A stretch of DNA of 64,000 nt. Source: Thermasporomyces sp040195635. Its GTDB lineage: Bacteria > Actinomycetota > Actinomycetes > Propionibacteriales > Actinopolymorphaceae. The DNA lies in contig NZ_JBEFTX010000006.1 in NCBI RefSeq assembly GCF_040195635.1, positions 282,810 to 346,809 on the forward strand, given 5' to 3'. Position 1 is the first letter of the stretch. Each line of letters opens with the position of its first letter. Of this stretch, positions 60,520 through 64,000 are shown one piece after another. The notes under the pieces were generated by a model. That model was not told the DNA's origin, ran no database searches, and worked only from the letters and a program-made list of their open reading frames with translations. Made by a program: the position numbers and the translations under genes.

Positions 60520-60738
60520 AGCGACCTCCTCTGGGGCAAGGCGGGCTTGACGACGTCGTTCGGCAGCGGTTGCTGGGCGATTCGACCTCGCGGATCGTCG
60601 CGACGACCGGCTCTCCCCATCTGGACGCGGACACCGATGTGTGTCACGCGCCCAGAGCCCCATGACGTCGGAGGTCGGCTTGGAGTATGAGATCCGCAAT
60701 CTGAACGTGTCAAGGAATCTTCCGTCCGCGGACGCGAC

Positions 60739-60749
60739 CGAAACATTCG
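60739..60749. promoter_or_regulatory. Xylanase-type operator candidate
   Basis: CGAAACATTCG is one base from the palindrome CGAAACTTTCG known upstream of Streptomyces xylanase genes. It lies about 220 bp ahead of the xylanase start in the region shared with the divergent esterase gene. Confidence 0.4.
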
Positions 60750-60882
60750 AATCCGATGGTGTCATTGGCGTCGGCTGACGTCGGCCCAGCTTCGGACGCG
60801 GACTTCACATGGCGCCCTGGACAGACTCCGCGCCTGAGGTCAGGCTGGCTTCGGCGGGAACGTCGAGTGTCGTTCCGACAGG

Positions 60883-61698
60883 TTGGGAAAAGGAAGTCGC
60901 GCTGATGGAGTACGCGTACACGAAGGGTCTGAGCCTCAGGCGGACGTGCCGCGGGGCGAAGTGACCCACCATGAGTGGCAGAGCGAAATTTTCGCCGGAA
61001 CCGTCCGTGACTACTGGCTCTACGTGCCCGCGCAGTATCGTGCGGACACTCCGGCCGCTCTCATGGTGTTCCAGGACGGTCATGCCTATCTGGCCGACGA
61101 CGGCCAGTTCCGCGTTCCCATCGTGTTCGACAACCTCATCCACCAGGGGGACATGCCGGTCACGATCGGCCTCTTCATCAACCCCGGCCACGTCGGCGAG
61201 GCACCGCCCGCGACACCGTGGCAGAGCACCAATCGAAGCCTCGAGTACGACTCGATGTCGGAGACCTACGCGCGCTTCCTGATCGAGGAGATGATTCCCG
61301 AAATCGAGAAGACCTGCCGGATCTCGCCGGATCCCAAACAGCGCGCCATCTGCGGGCTGTCCTCCGGCGGCATCTGCTCGTTCACCGTGGCCTGGCAGCG
61401 GCCGGATGCTTTCCACCGGGTGCTCAGCCACATCGGCAGCTTCACCGACATCCGCGGCGGCCACGAATGTCCCACCTACATTCGGAAATGGGCCAAGCGC
61501 GACATCAAGGTTTTCCTGCAGGACGGCGAGAATGATCTCGACACACCAGCCGGGAACTGGTGGCTCGCCAACCAGCAGATGGCGGCCGCGCTGAAATTCC
61601 GGGGATACGACTACACGTTCGTTGGTGGCACGGGCGCCCACGACGGCAAGCACGGCGGCGCGATCCTGCCCGAGTCGCTACGGTGGCTGTGGGCGTAA
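60883..61698 (+). CDS. CE1-like esterase, N-terminus disrupted by a frameshift
   Basis: Alpha/beta-hydrolase resembling feruloyl/acetyl-xylan esterases of family CE1. Catalytic Ser in CGLSSGGIC (about residue 160), Asp in DGENDLD (about 214) and His in GAHDGKHGG (about 252). The expected start is ATG 60905, preceded by AAAAGGAAG, giving MEYAYTKG. The rest (SEPQADVPRGEVTHHEW onward) is in the other frame, so one base seems lost in the GGG at 60925-60927. As it stands the protein can only start from TTG 60883, GTG 60952 or GTG 60961. The catalytic domain itself is complete. Divergent from the xylanase and convergent with the arabinofuranosidase gene. Confidence 0.75.
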   Translation: MGKGSRADGVRVHEGSEPQADVPRGEVTHHEWQSEIFAGTVRDYWLYVPAQYRADTPAALMVFQDGHAYLADDGQFRVPIVFDNLIHQGDMPVTIGLFINPGHVGEAPPATPWQSTNRSLEYDSMSETYARFLIEEMIPEIEKTCRISPDPKQRAICGLSSGGICSFTVAWQRPDAFHRVLSHIGSFTDIRGGHECPTYIRKWAKRDIKVFLQDGENDLDTPAGNWWLANQQMAAALKFRGYDYTFVGGTGAHDGKHGGAILPESLRWLWA

Positions 61699-61744
61699 GG
61701 AGCTGTCACCGAGCGCGAGAACGTGCGGTGAGCCGAACGCACCG

Positions 61745-63655
61745 TCAAGCAGGACGGATGGGAAAGTAGATCGAATAGGTCTGGTCGGTGACCTCATGAA
61801 GGGGGATGAACCGGAAACCTCGATCCTGTCCTTGCGTCCGGTGGGTGTGGGCGCTCCACCAGCTGTGCCCCCGTTCGCGGTCAGGCCGCAGCACGGCTTC
61901 AGGGTTGTGCACATCCGCGACGAGGACTCGTTCCTCCTCCACCAGGCCAGCCAGAACGACTGGCCCGTCGGTGAAGGCGACGCAGCCGGGCTGGCCGGGT
62001 AATGGGTGTGCCTTGAGCTCGGAGGTGAAGCCGACCTCGATCGTCTCGTCGGACCATCGGCGGCGGACTATGAGGAAGTCGCCGTCCTGGTTGCGAGCGA
62101 CACCTTGCCCGTCGATCGTGAGGGTTGGCGTCGAGACGGCCCAGTCCGGCACTCTCAGCTTTACAGCGAAGGTGGCAGGCCGCTCGGTGCGCACCCTGAT
62201 CCGGATCAGCGACGTTGACGGACGCTCTGCGGGCGCCGGGGGGACGTGCAGGTGTTGGATGCCTTGGTAACCCTCGTCAGTGCGCCGTTGACCGAAGACC
62301 AGGCCACTTCGTGGGTCGGGGGAGATCGTGATCTCCACCCGCCCTGCCGGGGTGGTCAAGGTCGCCGTTGCCGGCACGTACTGTCCAAGTCGTAGGTCTG
62401 CCCCGTCGAGGTGGATCCCGGCGCCGAGATAGCTGGCGTGTGCTTGCATCAACGTGCCGTGGCAGCACCAGAAGTCATGCGTGGGATGGCCCCATCGCTT
62501 GTGGCTTCCGGCCTCGAGAGGGAGGAAGTAGGCGACCATTCCGGTCTGCCTGTTCTGCTGTGCCAGGACGCCGTTGATCAGGTTTCGCTCCCAGTATGCG
62601 GCGTACTCGGACTCGCCGGTCCAGCGATACAGGTAGTCGGCGACCCGCATCATGTTGAATACCGTGCAGTGCTCCTGTACGTCCTGGAGCCGTGCCGCTT
62701 GCTGAAAGGCTGGCTGCCAGATCTCGGCGCTGCTGCTACCGCCGGTGATGTACGTCCCGCGGCTGATGATGGCCTGATCCCAGAATGCCTCCACGATGCG
62801 TCGCCACTCGACATCGCCGGTGACCTCGTATGCTCTCGCGCAGCCGAGGATCTCCGCGATCTGGGTGTTGGCATGCTTGTTGGTGAGCACGTCTTCGCCA
62901 GCCAGGAGGGGTTCGAAGAATCGTCCGCGCCGATAGCGCTCGATCAACGCCAGATGCGTGCTTTCGCCGGTCAACCCGTAAAGGCCCGCCCAGACCTCCA
63001 ACATCCCGCCGGTCTCCCAGTCCAGAATGTCGTCGAGCTGCTCACGACTGAAACGCCCGGTCCAGCTGTCGAACCAGTTCGCCGCGGCACGGACAATCTC
63101 GAACGCAGTTTCGTTGCCGCCGAGGGTGGCCATGTCCAACAATCCGGCGAGCAGCTTGTGGATGACGTACTGCGGCGCCCACACCCGATGGCCGGCCGCG
63201 ATCCGCTCCAGGTACTTCTCGGGGAACGGCGCGATCCACCCACCACCGTTGGAGCCCTGGCACCTTGCCAGCTCCGCCACGATCAGGTCGGCGGTGGCAT
63301 CGAGGCGCGGGCGCTGATGGCGGAGCTGGGCAGCCGCCGACAGCCAATGGCCCAGGATGTGGCCGCGCAGCTCCGACGTCGGCGCCTCCCAACCCCAATG
63401 CCATGTCTGGGGACCCGCAGGGGCAGCCGATCCGGCCGTCGGCTCAAGTGTTCCAGACCAACTCCAGAGGCCCGCCTCGAAGAGGTACGGGCGTAGCAGG
63501 TTCTCCGGCCGGAGGCTCTCCAGGTAAGTCAGATTGAGAGCACAACGCTCGTGCAGCACGCCCTCGCCCAGCGTCACGTCCGCGAACGAGGGGCGTTCAA
63601 GGACACCCGTGGCGCGGCCTCGCTGCCGTTCATGCGGCGTCATCACAACCATCAT
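61745..63655 (-). CDS. GH127-type beta-L-arabinofuranosidase
   Basis: 636 aa (alpha/alpha)6-barrel enzyme with beta-sandwich domains, no signal peptide, so likely cytoplasmic. The zinc/nucleophile set of GH127 is present: Glu-X-Cys in QEHCTVFNMMRVADYLYRW (about residues 330-348) and the double Cys in FWCCHGT (about 405-411), the second group containing the catalytic cysteine nucleophile. AHIL-like GHWLSAAAQLRHQ is near 103-115. Removes beta-L-arabinofuranose from plant oligosaccharides. GAGGAG lies 2-5 nt before Met1/Met2 at 63655/63652. Next to a sugar ABC permease. Confidence 0.88.
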   Translation of the reverse strand: MMVVMTPHERQRGRATGVLERPSFADVTLGEGVLHERCALNLTYLESLRPENLLRPYLFEAGLWSWSGTLEPTAGSAAPAGPQTWHWGWEAPTSELRGHILGHWLSAAAQLRHQRPRLDATADLIVAELARCQGSNGGGWIAPFPEKYLERIAAGHRVWAPQYVIHKLLAGLLDMATLGGNETAFEIVRAAANWFDSWTGRFSREQLDDILDWETGGMLEVWAGLYGLTGESTHLALIERYRRGRFFEPLLAGEDVLTNKHANTQIAEILGCARAYEVTGDVEWRRIVEAFWDQAIISRGTYITGGSSSAEIWQPAFQQAARLQDVQEHCTVFNMMRVADYLYRWTGESEYAAYWERNLINGVLAQQNRQTGMVAYFLPLEAGSHKRWGHPTHDFWCCHGTLMQAHASYLGAGIHLDGADLRLGQYVPATATLTTPAGRVEITISPDPRSGLVFGQRRTDEGYQGIQHLHVPPAPAERPSTSLIRIRVRTERPATFAVKLRVPDWAVSTPTLTIDGQGVARNQDGDFLIVRRRWSDETIEVGFTSELKAHPLPGQPGCVAFTDGPVVLAGLVEEERVLVADVHNPEAVLRPDRERGHSWWSAHTHRTQGQDRGFRFIPLHEVTDQTYSIYFPIRPA

Positions 63656-63767
63656 CTCTCCTCACTCCGGCTCGCTACCACGCCAGGTTGCTGATCTGCA
63701 CTGGTTCTCAACCGCCGGGGGAGACCGCTCCCGTGCGCCTGTGAATGCCGTCGTCATCGAGGTCGCG

Positions 63768-64000
63768 TCAGCCTTTGATGCCGGTGAGGGTGACGCCTTC
63801 GATGAAGTAGCGTTGGAGGAAGAAGAACAGCGCGATGATGGGTGCGATCACCGCGGCGGATGCGGCCATCAGATAGCCCCACTGCGCGGTGTAGACGCTC
63901 TGGAACGACGCCAGGCCGAGCGCGAGTGTGTAGTTCTCCTCGCTGCTCAGATAGAGCAACGGGTTGAGGAAGTCGTTCCAGGTCCCGATGAACGTGAAGA
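63768..64000 (-). CDS. Carbohydrate ABC transporter permease, C-terminal part
   Basis: MalG-family permease truncated by the window edge. The last residues carry GTWNDFLNPLLYL (end of the EAA loop region), two membrane segments and the typical ending FFLQRYFIEGVTLTGIKG. It is encoded upstream of the GH127 gene on the same strand (113-nt gap), so the two are probably one operon for uptake and degradation of arabinose-containing oligosaccharides. Confidence 0.9.
   Translation of the reverse strand, partial: FTFIGTWNDFLNPLLYLSSEENYTLALGLASFQSVYTAQWGYLMAASAAVIAPIIALFFFLQRYFIEGVTLTGIKG

Overview
The window is high-GC actinobacterial DNA (Actinomycetota): many GTG starts, Shine-Dalgarno-led genes, 4-bp ATGA/GTGA stop-start overlaps, twin-arginine lipoproteins, a RepSA-type element and large secreted glycosidases. 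Gene content fits a soil- or plant-associated actinomycete, perhaps Propionibacteriales. Genus cannot be fixed from the sequence alone.

Layout. (1) 0-14.3 kb: 5-formyltetrahydrofolate cyclo-ligase, a membrane-anchored penicillin-acylase-family hydrolase, a complete five-gene peptide/oligosaccharide ABC importer with a small coupled PsbP/DcrB-like protein, then an FmdB zinc ribbon, an MTA-type purine phosphorylase and a SAF-domain protein. (2) 14.3-22.1 kb: LLM flavin oxidoreductase, aldo/keto reductase, a secreted tail-anchored surface protein with a strong terminator, an alkB-araC pair, a phytanoyl-CoA-dioxygenase-like enzyme and a 2-hydroxyacid dehydrogenase. (3) 22,177-40,921: an 18.7-kb island integrated in tRNA-Arg(CCU) and bounded by 43-bp identical direct repeats. 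Its rep-xis-int module is decaying. Its cargo is intact and looks like a defence against reactive nitrogen and sulfur species: three hemerythrin-like proteins, a putative Fe-S regulator, an NnrS-like membrane protein, a membrane-fused copper nitrite reductase, a TetR/MMPL pair, and a cst-type persulfide operon (CstR, rhodanese, persulfide dioxygenase-rhodanese, rhodanese-DUF2892, TauE) with three CstR-like palindromes. (4) 40.9-50.3 kb: a TetR/FAD-monooxygenase pair, a self-regulated ABC-2 exporter operon, an MFS exporter, and gene fragments (ECF sigma factor, SnoaL-like tail, NDH-2-like, FepC-like). (5) 50.4-54.7 kb: IclR regulator, then a TPP riboswitch and thiE-thiO-thiS-thiG-thiE2. (6) 54.8-56.7 kb: remnants, including a toxin-less Rhs/HINT tip. 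(7) 56.8-64 kb: M20 amidohydrolase and a plant cell-wall degradation cluster: a xylanase with two identical GH10 domains created by a 974-bp duplication, a CE1-like esterase with a damaged start, a GH127-type arabinofuranosidase and the end of a sugar ABC permease.

The most notable features are the tRNA-anchored island that combines NO/nitrite and persulfide handling, the CstR operator set, the unusual type-1 copper site of the NirK fusion, and the recent GH10 domain duplication.
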